From assembly GCA_035697245.1 (NCBI GenBank), contig DASSDH010000135.1:1-47400 (forward strand): a DNA stretch of 47,400 nt, in the 5' to 3' direction. How positions within the stretch are numbered: the first letter of the stretch is position 1; the number at the start of each line of letters is the position of its first letter. Under the pieces are notes generated by a model. It saw only the letters and a program-made list of their open reading frames with translations, searched no databases and was not told the DNA's origin. The DNA comes from JACVRX01 sp035697245. GTDB lineage: Bacteria; Actinomycetota; Actinomycetes; Jiangellales; Jiangellaceae. A program made the position numbers and the translations under genes. Positions 32,162 to 44,575 of this stretch are shown here, piece after piece.

Positions 32162-32207
32162 AGACGTGCTCCTTCGATTGGCGGGTCGTGCGTTTGCGCA
32201 ACTTTAG

Positions 32208-32224
32208 GGGATCGCGACGATCCC
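32208..32224 (-). terminator. Hairpin between coaBC and metK
   Basis: GGGATCG, 3-nt loop, CGATCCC: perfect 7-bp stem 5 bp after the coaBC stop, followed by CTAAAGTT in the transcript. A weak or partial terminator. Confidence 0.5.
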
Positions 32225-32229
32225 GCCGG

Positions 32230-33450
32230 TCAGGCGTCCACCCACCGAGCTCTGACGAGGTCCCACACGACGTGCGCGATGGCAGCCTTCGGTCCACGCG
32301 GGATCGGAGTCGACGATCCGTCAGCGCCCAGCACGACCGCCTCGTTGTCCTCGGACTCGAATCCGCGGTCTACGCCAACCTCGTTGACGACCAGCAGATC
32401 GCAGCCCTTGGCCGCGAGCTTGGCCCGGCCGTGATCGAGCACCGATCCGGTGTCGTCGCCGGTCTCCGCGGCGAATCCCACGATGACCTGACCATCGCGG
32501 CGGCGGTGCCGGGAAAGCTCAGCCAGGATGTCCTCAGTGCGTTCGAGCACGAGGTGGGGCACGCCGCCGTCAGCCGCCTTCTTGATCTTCGAGTCGGCAT
32601 AGGACGTCGGCCGGAAGTCGGCCACGGCCGCCGCCATGACGACGGAATCGGCCGTCGCCGCCGCGTCGAGCACCGCCGTCCGCAACTCGGCAGCGGAGAC
32701 GACACGGACAATGTCGGCGCCTGCCGGGTCCGGAAGGGCCGAGTTGGCCGACACCAGCGTGACCTTCGCCCCGCGACCGACGGCGGAGCGAGCGAGCGCA
32801 TACCCCTGTCGGCCAGATGAACGGTTGCCGAGAAACCGGACCGGGTCGAGATGCTCACGCGTGCCACCAGCCGAGACGACGACGTGGCGCCCGGCGAGGT
32901 CGGCCCCGCCCGTCGCTCCAACGAGCAGTTCGCGGGCGATGCCGACGATCTCGTCGGGATCGGGCAGCCGGCCCCGGCCAATGTCGGCACCGGTGAGCCG
33001 GCCGACAGCCGGGTCCACGACGAGGGCGCCGCGAGAACGCAGCAGCGCCACGTTGGCGCTGGTCGCCGGGTGCTCCCACATCTCGGTGTGCATCGCCGGG
33101 ACGTACAGAACCGGGCATCGGGCCGTGAGCAGTGTCGACGTCAACAGGTCGTCGGCCAGACCGTGGGCCGCCCGAGCGAGCAGGTCCGCTGTCGCCGGGA
33201 CGACGACCACCAGGTCGGCCTGCTGGCCGAGGCGCACATGCGGTACCTCGTGCACGTCGTCCCATACCTCAGTCGAAACCGGGTGACCGGACAACGCAGC
33301 CCAGGTGGCCACACCGACGAAGCGCAATGCAGCGCTCGTGGGCACCACTCGCACGTCGTGCCCGCTCTCGGTGAGCCCGCGCAGGACCTCGCACGCCTTG
33401 TAGGCGGCGATTCCGCCGCTGACCCCGAGGATCACCCGGGGTCGTGTCAT
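32230..33450 (-). CDS. coaBC: Bifunctional CoaBC (pantothenate to 4'-phosphopantetheine)
   Basis: The 406-residue protein joins two steps of CoA synthesis. Residues 1-180 are the flavin decarboxylase CoaC (VSGGIAAYKACEVLR; His in PHVRLGQQADLVVVVPAT; substrate clamp PAMHTEMWEHP). Residues 185-406 are the CoaB ligase (SAGGTREHLDPVRFLGNRSS, AAAVADFRP). ATG 33450 lies 12 bp after rpoZ. Confidence 0.97.
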   Translation of the reverse strand: MTRPRVILGVSGGIAAYKACEVLRGLTESGHDVRVVPTSAALRFVGVATWAALSGHPVSTEVWDDVHEVPHVRLGQQADLVVVVPATADLLARAAHGLADDLLTSTLLTARCPVLYVPAMHTEMWEHPATSANVALLRSRGALVVDPAVGRLTGADIGRGRLPDPDEIVGIARELLVGATGGADLAGRHVVVSAGGTREHLDPVRFLGNRSSGRQGYALARSAVGRGAKVTLVSANSALPDPAGADIVRVVSAAELRTAVLDAAATADSVVMAAAVADFRPTSYADSKIKKAADGGVPHLVLERTEDILAELSRHRRRDGQVIVGFAAETGDDTGSVLDHGRAKLAAKGCDLLVVNEVGVDRGFESEDNEAVVLGADGSSTPIPRGPKAAIAHVVWDLVRARWVDA

Positions 33451-33462
33451 GGCCGACCTGGC

Positions 33463-33738
33463 CTATTCCGGCTCGGCCGGTTCGGCCGGTTCGGCCGTGA
33501 GCAGCCCCTGATTGATCTCGCGCAGGGCAATCGACAGCGGCTTCTCTTGGACGTGGGTCTCGACCAGCGGCCCGACGTACTCCAGCAGTCCCTCGCCAAG
33601 CTGGGAGTAGTAGGCGTTGATCTGCCGGGCCCGCTTGGCCGCGTAGATGACCAGTGCGTACTTGGAGTCAGTTTTGGCAAGCAACTCGTCGATAGGGGGA
33701 GAGGTAATGCCCTCGGCAACGCCGTGGGTACCAGACAC
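33463..33738 (-). CDS. rpoZ: RNA polymerase omega subunit
   Basis: The 91-residue omega has SPPIDELLAKTDSKYALVIY and AAKRARQINAYYSQL, which clamp the beta-prime C-terminus. The start is set at GTG 33738 because GGAGG lies 7 nt upstream; the in-frame ATG at 33744 leaves only 1 nt after GGAGG. The C-terminus is a repeat of AEP units. Sits between gmk and coaBC, a common actinobacterial order. Confidence 0.96.
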   Translation of the reverse strand: MSGTHGVAEGITSPPIDELLAKTDSKYALVIYAAKRARQINAYYSQLGEGLLEYVGPLVETHVQEKPLSIALREINQGLLTAEPAEPAEPE

Positions 33739-33760
33739 GTTCATGCCTCCGGGCTTGGAT

Positions 33761-34342
33761 TCAAGGTCGATAACCCAGCAAGGTTACCAACTCCTCGCAC
33801 ACCTGCTTGACATCGGAGTTCACCACCACGTGGTCGAACTCGGCCTCCGCCGCGAGTTCGTCCTTGGCGACCGCGAGCCGTCGCTCCACCACCTCGGGCG
33901 GTTCCGTGCGGCGCTCGGTCAGCCGCCGCACCAACTCCTCCCATGACGGCGGTCGCAGGAACACCAACCGTGCGCCCGGCACGCGGCTCCGCACCTGACG
34001 GGCGCCCTGCAGGTCGATCTCGAGCAACACGCTCTCGCCGAAGGTGAGCCGAGCCACGACCGGCGCGAGTGGCGTGCCGTACAGATTGTCGTCGAACTCG
34101 GCCCACTCCAGGAACTCACCGGCTGCCACGCGTCGCTCGAACTCGGCTCGGCCGATGAATTGGTAATGGACACCCTCGATCTCACCTGGCCGCGGGAACC
34201 GGGTCGTCGCCGAGACCGAGATCCATACCTCCGGATGGTGTGTTCGCAGCGTTCGCACCACCGTCGACTTGCCCACGCCGGAAGGCCCGGAGAGAACGAC
34301 GATCCGCCCGGCGACACCCTCGAGACCGCTCGGTGTGGTCAG
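33761..34342 (-). CDS. gmk: Guanylate kinase, apparent CTG start
   Basis: GMP to GDP with ATP. The protein should begin near TTPSGLEGVAGRIVVLSGPSGVGKSTV-like sequence. The frame is open only back to TGA 34360 and has no ATG, GTG or TTG before the P-loop GPSGVGKS. The first GTG is inside the P-loop (34276) and would destroy it. CTG 34342 overlaps the mihF stop (CTGA), the same spacing as the ATGA overlaps elsewhere, giving 193 residues, the normal length. SVSATTRFPRPGEIEGVHY and LLEIDLQGARQV are standard. A base error (A to C) in the start codon is the alternative. Confidence 0.92.
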   Translation of the reverse strand: MTTPSGLEGVAGRIVVLSGPSGVGKSTVVRTLRTHHPEVWISVSATTRFPRPGEIEGVHYQFIGRAEFERRVAAGEFLEWAEFDDNLYGTPLAPVVARLTFGESVLLEIDLQGARQVRSRVPGARLVFLRPPSWEELVRRLTERRTEPPEVVERRLAVAKDELAAEAEFDHVVVNSDVKQVCEELVTLLGYRP

Positions 34343-34659
34343 CCGCGGCCGCCGAACTCACGCTCGAGCGCCGCAACCTGGTTCGCGCCGAGCCCCCGCA
34401 CCCGGCGTGTCTCGGCGATGCCGATGCGTTCCATGATCTGCCGCGCACGGACCTTGCCGACACCGGGCAACGCCTCGAGCAGGGCCGAGACCTTCATCTT
34501 TCCGACGGTCTCGTTCGACTCGCTTTCCTTGAGCACGTCGGAGAGCGAGGCCCCCGAGTGCTTCAGGCGGTTCTTGACCTCGGCACGCTCCCGGCGGGCC
34601 TCGGCGGCCTTGGCGAGCGCGGCAGCGCGCTGTTCGGGAGTGAGGGGTGGGAGCGGCAA
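34339..34659 (-). CDS. mihF: Integration host factor, actinobacterial type
   Basis: The 106-residue nucleoid protein, mIHF, binds and bends DNA. A charged N-terminal helix (residues 8-35) is followed by KVSALLEALPGVGKVRARQIMERIGI, a helix-hairpin-helix region, and RRVRGLGANQVAALEREF. It starts at TTG 34659, supported by GAGGTG 7 nt before. It overlaps the gmk start by 4 nt. The promoter upstream is well formed. Confidence 0.96.
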   Translation of the reverse strand: MPLPPLTPEQRAAALAKAAEARRERAEVKNRLKHSGASLSDVLKESESNETVGKMKVSALLEALPGVGKVRARQIMERIGIAETRRVRGLGANQVAALEREFGGRG

Positions 34660-34701
34660 GACAGGTCACCTCGCTGGTTGTGCTCGAGTTCGGACACCCG
34701 G

Positions 34702-34731
34702 AACCTAGCGAGTCCGGGGACTGGTCAGCAA
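34702..34731 (-). promoter_or_regulatory. Promoter of mihF-gmk-rpoZ-coaBC
   Basis: TTGCTG (34726-34731), 18 nt, TAGGTT (34702-34707) on the minus strand, 42 bp before the TTG start. Separates this unit from the pyr operon. Confidence 0.55.
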
Positions 34732-34803
34732 GGTTGCGATCTGCCGACAGGTGGGGAGGTCGGACCCGCGCACCCGGCGGATGCCCTTCGGCAGGGCTCT
34801 CTG

Positions 34804-35652
34804 TCAGTCGGGCAAGACGGCGCGGAAGGCCTCGAGCGCGCGCGCGGCCGCCGCACGGAGGCGGACCTGGTCCGGCCCGGAGGCCAGGATCGCCCGCGAC
34901 GAAGCCGGCAGGACATGACGCAGAGCCGATCCGAAGATCCGCCGAAGGTCAGCGGGCGTGCCGCCCTGGGCACCGTAGCCCGGAGCCAGCACCGGCCCGA
35001 TGATGTCGAGGTCCTCGCCGGCTGCCTCGATCGTCGCCCCGACAACGGCGCCGACGCTTCCCCACGGCACTGCGCCCGCATTCTCCGCGCGCACCTGGTC
35101 CAGCACCGCTCCGGCGACGGTATGTCCCTGTGCCGTACGGGCCCGCTGAACCTGCGCGCCTTCCGGGTTGGACGTCAGCGCGAGGACGAAGACGCCGTTG
35201 CCATGCCGGCGGGCGGTGTCCAGCAGCGGCCGCAGCGACTCGAAGCCGAGATACGGCGAGGCCGTCACCGCGTCCGAGCCCAGGGCCGAGGACGGGTCGA
35301 CGTAGGCGTCTGCGTACGCCTGGACGGTCGAGCCGATGTCACCACGCTTGGCGTCCATCAGAGTGAGGCCACCGGCGGCGCGAATGTCGGCGACGACGCG
35401 TTCGAGGACCGCGATGCCGGCTGAGCCATGGCGCTCGAAGAACGCGGGCTGCGGTTTGAGCATGGCGACGCGGTCGGCCACCGCCTCCACCGTGGTGCGG
35501 CTGAACCGCTCGAGCCCGGCCGGGTCATCGCCGAGATTCCAGTCCCGGAGCAGTGACGGATGTGGGTCGATGCCGACGCACAGCGGGCCGTGCGCTACGA
35601 CGGCGGCGTGCAGGCGCGCGCCGAAGGTCTGGGTGGAAGACTCGCCCGTCAT
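34804..35652 (-). CDS. pyrF: Orotidine 5'-phosphate decarboxylase
   Basis: OMP to UMP. The 282-residue actinobacterial-type enzyme starts at ATG 35652, overlapping the pyrD stop (ATGA). The catalytic segment is LMDAKRGDIGSTVQAYADA (Asp, Lys and Asp). LCVGIDPHPSLL opens the barrel and VLAPGYGAQGG is the phosphate site. It ends the pyr operon; the stretch after its stop has a small GCCCT/AGGGC hairpin. Confidence 0.96.
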   Translation of the reverse strand: MTGESSTQTFGARLHAAVVAHGPLCVGIDPHPSLLRDWNLGDDPAGLERFSRTTVEAVADRVAMLKPQPAFFERHGSAGIAVLERVVADIRAAGGLTLMDAKRGDIGSTVQAYADAYVDPSSALGSDAVTASPYLGFESLRPLLDTARRHGNGVFVLALTSNPEGAQVQRARTAQGHTVAGAVLDQVRAENAGAVPWGSVGAVVGATIEAAGEDLDIIGPVLAPGYGAQGGTPADLRRIFGSALRHVLPASSRAILASGPDQVRLRAAAARALEAFRAVLPD

Positions 35653-36739
35653 CGGAGCGCCCGCTCCAGGGATGGTGCCTGCTGGAGCAGACCCGCCGTG
35701 ACGCGACGCGGCCACAACGGTCCGCCGTAGACGAATCCGGTGTACGCCTGGATCAGCGTCGCACCGGCCTGAAGTCGGCATGCTGCCTCCTGGGCCGAGC
35801 CGATCCCGCCAACGGACACCAGCACCAGCGCGTCGCGCAGCCGCCCACGAAGCAACCTGAGGACCTCGATGGACCGTTCGCGAAGCGGCTCGCCGGACAA
35901 CCCCCCAGGGCCCATGGCGCTGACTGAAGTCGCCGGGGTCAGCAGACGTGACCGATCCGTGGTCGTGTTCGTGGCCACGATTCCGTCAAGACCCAGCTCG
36001 AGGCCGAGGTCGGCGACCGCCACGATGTCTGCATCAGCGAGGTCCGGGGCGACCTTCACCAGCAACGGAACGCGCCGGCCGGCGGCGAGATCGCCTGCCG
36101 ACCGGACGGCGATCAGCAGGGGCCGCAGGCTCTCGACGCTCTGCAAGTCTCGCAGTCCAGGCGTGTTCGGCGAGCTGACGTTGACGACCAGGTAGTCGGC
36201 AAACGGCGCGACTCGACGGGCACTCGCGACGTAGTCGACGACGGCGTGTTCGACGGGTACGACCCGGCTCTTGCCGATGTTCACGCCGACGACCGGCCTC
36301 AAGGGGTTGTCCCGCAACCGACTCAGCCGGCCGGCGACCGCCTCCGCGCCGTCGTTGTTGAAACCCATCCGGTTCACGATGGCCCGGTCAGCGACCAGCC
36401 GGTGCAGTCGCGGTCGCCGGTTGCCAGGCTGGGGTACCGCGGTGACCGTACCCACCTCGACGAAGCCGAAGCCGAGCGCCGCCAGGCCGTCGACCGCCAG
36501 GGCGTTCTTGTCGAAGCCTGCGGCGATACCGAGCGGATTAGGAAAGTCGCAGCCGAGCGCCCGTACCCGCAGCGCCGGCTCGTCCACGACACAAATACGG
36601 CGGAGCCTCGCCGCTCCGCCCGGTACGCCGGCAGCCAATCTGATCGCGGCCATCCCCAGCCCGTGGGCCCGCTCGGCGTCCATCCGGCTTGCCGCCGCGA
36701 ACGCGGCCCGGTAGAGCCGGCCACCCCTTTCGCCGTTGA

Positions 36740-36743
<4 letters not shown>
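35649..36743 (-). CDS. pyrD: Dihydroorotate dehydrogenase (quinone), class 2
   Basis: Oxidises dihydroorotate, passing electrons to quinone at the membrane. The 364-residue protein starts at ATG 36743 (ATGA over carB stop). The N-terminal helices (about 10-35) bind membrane and quinone. NPLGIAAGFDKNA, NRMGFNNDGA and NVSSPNTPGLR, with the Ser of class 2, mark the FMN barrel. GGIGSAQEAACRL holds phosphate. Confidence 0.97.
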
Positions 36744-40032
<3,289 letters not shown>

Positions 40033-40033
<1 letters not shown>

Positions 40034-41154
40034 CAGGCTGCCCTCAGCATGAGGTCGACGAAGCGGTCGAAAAGGTAGCCCGCGTCATGCGGGCCGGCTG
40101 CCGCCTCCGGGTGATATTGGACGGAGAACGCCCTTGGCGTGCCGTCGTCACCGCGCAGGTCGAGCCCTTCCACGACATCGTCGTTGAGACAGACATGGCT
40201 GACCTGGACAGAGCCGTAAGGCGTCGACGTCGGCCCGTCCAGTGGCGCGTCGACGGCGAAGCCGTGGTTGTGCGCGGTCACCTCGACCTTGCCCGTCATC
40301 CGCTCCTGCACCGGCAGGTTGATGCCATGGTGGCCGTAACGCAGCTTGTAGGTTCCGAACCCGAGCGCCCGCCCGAGTACCTGGTTGCCGAAACAGATGC
40401 CGAAGACTGGCAGGCCCCGGTTCAGCGCTTCTCGCACGACATCGACCACGTGGTCCGCCGTTGCCGGGTCGCCTGGCCCGTTCGAGAGGAACAGGCCGTC
40501 CGGTTGCAGCGCAACGATGTCGGCGATCGTCGAGTTGACTGGCACGACGTGGGTCTCGATCCCCCGCTCTGCCATCAACCGCGGCGTCATGGCCTTGATC
40601 CCGAGGTCCACGGCGGCGACGGTGAAGCGCCGCTCACCAACGGGCGGCACCACATAGGGCTGCCGGGTGGTGACGTCGGCGGTGAGGTTGCTGCCGGCCA
40701 TCGGCGGCGTCAAGAGCACCCGCTCGAGCAGCGTGTCAGCCGATGGTTCGAGGGAGGAGATCCCCACCCGCATGGCGCCGCGCTCGCGCAGGTGCCGGGT
40801 CAGCGCCCGGGTGTCGATTCTGCTGATCCCCACGATGCCCTGGCGGGCCAGCTCGTCGTCAAGATTGCGGCTGGCTCGCCAGGACGATGACATGCGCGCG
40901 GGGTCGCGGACGACATACCCGGCCACCCAGATCCGGCTCGATTCAGGGTCGTCGTCGTTGAGCCCGGTATTGCCGATGTGCGGAGCGGTCTGGACGACGA
41001 CCTGCCGGTGATAGGACGGGTCGGTCAGGGTCTCCTGGTATCCGGTCATGCCCGTCGAAAAGACAGCCTCGCCGAAGGTTTCTCCCGTGGCTCCGTACGA
41101 CGCTCCGCTAAAAGCGCGGCCGTCCTCCAGCACCAACACGGCCGACGGGCTCAC
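40033..41154 (-). CDS. carA: Carbamoyl phosphate synthase small subunit
   Basis: Glutamine amidotransferase, 373 residues. Catalytic Cys in PVFGICFGNQVLGRALG near 255, with His and Glu in QYHPEAAAGP. The N-terminal domain has ALVLEDGRAFSGASYG-type sequence. GTG 41154 overlaps the preceding stop (GTGA). Confidence 0.98.
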
Positions 41155-41651
41155 GCCGCAGCCTCGTCGGTGACGATCACGCTCGCCGCAGCCGCGAGCG
41201 GTTCGAGAGCTGCGTGGTGCCGGGGCCGGACGACGGTCTCCAGTTTCTGGTTGCCGTGGGTCCAGGTGAGCACCAACAGTCGCTCGGTGCGGCCGGCGTG
41301 GTGCGCCCCGGCCCGATCGGTGCGGACCTCACGGAGCGCGGACACCGGAATGTTCAGCCGCGGCTCGGGTGTCCGGTCGACGATGACACCGGCCGTCGTG
41401 ACCGTCACCGATGCCGGGCTGCGCCGTCCCAGAGTCCGGGCGACCACCCGGTCCAGCCAGTCGCCCGCCGACGTCGTGCCCAAGTAGACGCCCTCGACCG
41501 GACCGGCCAGGACCGGCGCGGCAGCAAATGCGCCCGGCAGGGCGGGCAGCTCGGCCTGCCTCGAAGCCCGGCGTCGCCAGCCCCGCCACATGCCGAGATA
41601 GGCAGCGGCCAGCATGAGTACAAGCAACCCCACCGCCCAGCCGCGGCTCAC
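41151..41651 (-). CDS. Membrane-anchored PH-like protein of pyr operon
   Basis: A 166-residue protein with one N-terminal membrane helix (about 5-21, AVGLLVLMLAAAYLGMW) then a basic stretch and a soluble domain with VEGVYLGTTSAGDWLDRV and SVTVTTAGVIVDRTPEPRLNIPVSAL, like a PH-type beta barrel. The same position in mycobacteria holds Rv1382, annotated as a membrane or export protein. Function unknown. GTG 41651 overlaps pyrC stop and its end overlaps carA. Conservation within the operon suggests a link to pyrimidine enzymes at the membrane, which is inference. Confidence 0.85.
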   Translation of the reverse strand: MSRGWAVGLLVLMLAAAYLGMWRGWRRRASRQAELPALPGAFAAAPVLAGPVEGVYLGTTSAGDWLDRVVARTLGRRSPASVTVTTAGVIVDRTPEPRLNIPVSALREVRTDRAGAHHAGRTERLLVLTWTHGNQKLETVVRPRHHAALEPLAAAASVIVTDEAAA

Positions 41652-42943
41652 TCGAGTTTCCCGTCCAGGACGGTAGGTCGGCCCCGCAGGAAGGTTGCGA
41701 CCACCCGGCCCGGCAGGGTCATTCCCTCGAACGGAGTGTTCCGCGACAGCGATGCCAGCTCGCGGGCGTCGAGCACCCGGCGGACCGTCGGGTCCAGCAG
41801 CACCAGGTTCGCCGGCTCGCCGGCGGCCAACGGTCGGCCCTGAGCAGCATCGCCGCTGTTGCATCGGCCGATTCGCGCTGGCGCCGCCGACAGCCGGTCC
41901 GCGACATCGGACCAGCTGAACAGGCCGGTTTCGACCATCGTCGCCTGCACGACAGAAAGCGCGGTCTCCAGGCCGAGCATCCCGAAGGCCGCAGCGTCCC
42001 ACTCGCAGTCCTTGTCCTCGACCGGGTGCGGGGCATGGTCGGTCGCGACGGCGTCGATGGTGCCGTCGGCGAGCCCAGCCCGAAGCGCAGCGACGTCGTC
42101 AGCCGTGCGCAGCGGTGGGTTGACCTTGTAGCGAGCGTCGTAGGTAGCGGCCAGGTCCTCGGTCAGCAGGAGGTGATGGGGGGTGACCTCGGCCGTGACC
42201 GGCAAGCCTCGCCGCTTCGCCAGCCGGACGATCTCCACCGCACCACGGGTCGACACGTGGCAGATGTGCACGTGCGACTCCACGTGCGCCGCGAGCAGAA
42301 TGTCCCGAGCGACGACCGCCTCCTCCGCCACGCTGGGCCAGCCCCGCAGTCCAAGCCGCCCCGCGAGCTCGCCCTCGTTCATCTGGGCGCCATCGGTCAG
42401 CCGCGGCTCCTGCGCATGCTGGGCGATGACGCCGTCGAACGCCTTCACGTACTCCAGCGCCCGCCGCATGAGCAAGGCGTCGGACACGCACCGGCCGTCG
42501 TCGGAGAAGACCCTCACCCGGGCGGCAGAGTCGGCCATCGCGCCGAGCTCAGCCAGCCTGTCGCCATCGAGGCCAGCGGTCACCGCACCGACCGGCCGGA
42601 CATCGGCATGCCCTGCTTCGCGACCGAGCCGCCAGACCTGTTCCACGACGCCGGCGGTGTCGGCCACCGGCTCGGTGTTGGCCATGGCGTGTACAGCCGT
42701 ATAGCCGCCCAGCGCGGCGGCCTGGGTACCCGTCTCGACAGTCTCCGCGTCCTCTCGGCCGGGCTCGCGCAGATGGGTGTGCAGATCCACCAAACCGGGC
42801 AGCGCGATCAATCCGTCGGCGGCCAGCACCGATGCGTTCTTCTCCGCCAGGCCCGGTCCGATCTCGTCGATGCGGCCGTCGCGCAGCAACAGGTCGGCCG
42901 GTTCCGAGCCGAGCAATCGGGCGCCGCGAACGAGCCAGGTCAC
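41648..42943 (-). CDS. pyrC: Dihydroorotase
   Basis: Closes carbamoyl aspartate to dihydroorotate. The 431-residue amidohydrolase has the metal-binding DLHTHLREPG near 55, HAMANTEPV, HICHVSTRGAVE and ATDHAPHPVEDK. GTG 42943 overlaps pyrB stop (GTGA). Class I type, as usual next to pyrB. Confidence 0.97.
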   Translation of the reverse strand: MTWLVRGARLLGSEPADLLLRDGRIDEIGPGLAEKNASVLAADGLIALPGLVDLHTHLREPGREDAETVETGTQAAALGGYTAVHAMANTEPVADTAGVVEQVWRLGREAGHADVRPVGAVTAGLDGDRLAELGAMADSAARVRVFSDDGRCVSDALLMRRALEYVKAFDGVIAQHAQEPRLTDGAQMNEGELAGRLGLRGWPSVAEEAVVARDILLAAHVESHVHICHVSTRGAVEIVRLAKRRGLPVTAEVTPHHLLLTEDLAATYDARYKVNPPLRTADDVAALRAGLADGTIDAVATDHAPHPVEDKDCEWDAAAFGMLGLETALSVVQATMVETGLFSWSDVADRLSAAPARIGRCNSGDAAQGRPLAAGEPANLVLLDPTVRRVLDARELASLSRNTPFEGMTLPGRVVATFLRGRPTVLDGKLE

Positions 42944-43866
42944 GCCGGACCTCCGGCGAGGAGTAGGTACAGCACGGCCATCCGCACGTAGATGCCGTTG
43001 GTCACCTGCTCGACGATCACCGACCGGTCGCTGTCGGCCACTTCGGCGGTGATCTCCATCCCCCGGTTCATCGGACCCGGATGCAAGACCACGGCGTCTT
43101 CCGGCAGTAGCCCGAATCGCCGGGCGTCCAGACCGTATCGTCGGCTGTACTCACGGGCCGACGGGAAGAATGCGGCGTTCATCCGCTCGCGCTGGACCCG
43201 CAGCATCATGACAGCGTCCGCTTTCGCGAGTGCCGGGTCGAGCTCGAAGCTGGTCTGGCATGGCCAGTTCTCGACGCCGACAGGCAGCAGGGTCGGCGGG
43301 CCGACCAACGTCACGTCGGCTCCCAACGTCGCCAGCAGCAGCACGTTGCTGCGCGCCACCCGGCTGTGCAGGACGTCGCCCACGATGGTGATCCGCCGAG
43401 CGCCCAGCGAGCCCAGGTGGCGGCGCAATGTATATGCGTCCAGCAGAGCTTGGGTCGGGTGTTCGTGGGTGCCGTCGCCGGCGTTGACGACACTCGAGCG
43501 GATCCAGCCGGAGTGTGCCAGCCGGTGCGGCGCACCGCTGGCCCAGTGCCGCACGACCACGCCGTCGGCTCCCATCGCCTCGAGGGTCAGCGCGGTGTCC
43601 TTGAGGCTCTCCCCCTTCGACAGGCTCGAGCCCTTGGCCGAGAAGTTGACCACGTCGGCCGACAGCCGTTTCGCCGCAAGCTCGAACGAGGTGCGGGTTC
43701 TGGTCGAGTCCTCGAAGAAGAGGTTGACGACGGCCCGGCCGCGCAGCGTCGGCAGTTTCTTGACCGACCGGCCCTCGGTGAGCTGGGCCATCTCGGCCGC
43801 CGTGTCGAGCACGAGGGTCGCATCGTCCCGGTCGAGGTCGGCTGCCGAGAGCAGGTGCCGATTCAC
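42940..43866 (-). CDS. pyrB: Aspartate carbamoyltransferase catalytic chain
   Basis: Joins carbamoyl phosphate to aspartate. The 308-residue chain has FFEDSTRTRTSFE (phosphate loop), GDGTHEHPTQALLDAYT and VVLHPGPMNRGMEI. No regulatory pyrI follows. GTG 43866 overlaps pyrR stop. Confidence 0.98.
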   Translation of the reverse strand: MNRHLLSAADLDRDDATLVLDTAAEMAQLTEGRSVKKLPTLRGRAVVNLFFEDSTRTRTSFELAAKRLSADVVNFSAKGSSLSKGESLKDTALTLEAMGADGVVVRHWASGAPHRLAHSGWIRSSVVNAGDGTHEHPTQALLDAYTLRRHLGSLGARRITIVGDVLHSRVARSNVLLLATLGADVTLVGPPTLLPVGVENWPCQTSFELDPALAKADAVMMLRVQRERMNAAFFPSAREYSRRYGLDARRFGLLPEDAVVLHPGPMNRGMEITAEVADSDRSVIVEQVTNGIYVRMAVLYLLLAGGPA

Positions 43867-44456
43867 GGCCGGCCTCCAGCGGCATTCACGACGAGCACGG
43901 CGTCGTTGCCGTCGACCTCGTCGAGCATCACCTTGACGCTCTCGGAGAGCGACGTCGGCAGGTTCTTGCCGACATGGTCCGGGCGGATCGGCAGCTCGCG
44001 ATGGCCGCGATCGACGAGCACCGCCAGCCGCACCGCGCGTGGTCGGCCGATGTCGTCCAGAGCGGTGAGGGCCGCGCGGATCGTACGTCCGGAGAAGAGC
44101 ACGTCGTCGACCAGGACGACAACCTTCCGGTCGATTCCCCCAGCCGGTATGTCGGTGGGCTCGAGCGCCCGAGCCGGGTGCAGCCGCAGGTCGTCGCGGT
44201 ACATCGTGATATCCAGGGCGCCGGCGGGAACGGCAGTGCCCTCGGCCTCCCCGATGCGCGCCGCGAGTCGCCGGGCCAGCGGCACCCCCCGCTTCGGGAT
44301 GCCGAGCACGACCAGGTCGTCGGCCCCTTTGTTGTGTTCCACGATCTCGTGCGCGATCCGGGTCAAGACCCGAGCGATGTCGCGGTCATCGAGGATGCGC
44401 CGCTCACCCCGGGAGTGACTGGGTAGGACACCAGGGTCGTGGCCAGGCGTCGTCAT
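43863..44456 (-). CDS. pyrR: PyrR, pyr operon RNA-binding regulator
   Basis: The 197-residue protein has the PRPP loop VVVLVDDVLFSGRTIRAAL near 115 and ILDDRDIARVLTRIAHEI at the N-terminus. PyrR binds pyr mRNA when UMP is high. ATG 44456 is preceded by AAGGAGG (9 nt). The mRNA site it should bind overlaps the stretch just before that Shine-Dalgarno. First gene of the pyr operon. Confidence 0.97.
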   Translation of the reverse strand: MTTPGHDPGVLPSHSRGERRILDDRDIARVLTRIAHEIVEHNKGADDLVVLGIPKRGVPLARRLAARIGEAEGTAVPAGALDITMYRDDLRLHPARALEPTDIPAGGIDRKVVVLVDDVLFSGRTIRAALTALDDIGRPRAVRLAVLVDRGHRELPIRPDHVGKNLPTSLSESVKVMLDEVDGNDAVLVVNAAGGRP

Positions 44457-44472
44457 CCCTGTGGACCTCCTT

Positions 44473-44491
44473 CCCCGCCTCACCGGACGGG
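44473..44491 (-). promoter_or_regulatory. PyrR binding site in leader
   Basis: The RNA GCCCGTCCGGTGAGGCGGG has the conserved UCCnGnGAGG core of PyrR sites, held by a CCCG/CGGG stem, and lies directly before the pyrR Shine-Dalgarno (AAGGAGG). Binding would block ribosome access, as shown for mycobacterial pyr mRNA; no terminator hairpin of the Bacillus type follows. Confidence 0.8.
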
Positions 44492-44575
44492 CTTAAAGGA
44501 CGTCGGTCGCCGCGCAGCTTACCAAGCCCGCGGCTCGCTATCCCGGAATGACCACGTTCACCATGCCTACCTATC

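Noticed and set aside
32162..32229. SAM riboswitch before metK
   Set aside because: The 68-bp gap is too short and shows only a 7-bp hairpin close to coaBC.
30404..32434. 676-codon open frame opposite priA and metK
   Set aside because: Antisense shadow of high-GC third positions; it crosses two real genes and has no protein-like motifs.
33761..34276. gmk starting at GTG 34276
   Set aside because: It would start inside the P-loop and remove GPSG, leaving no working kinase.
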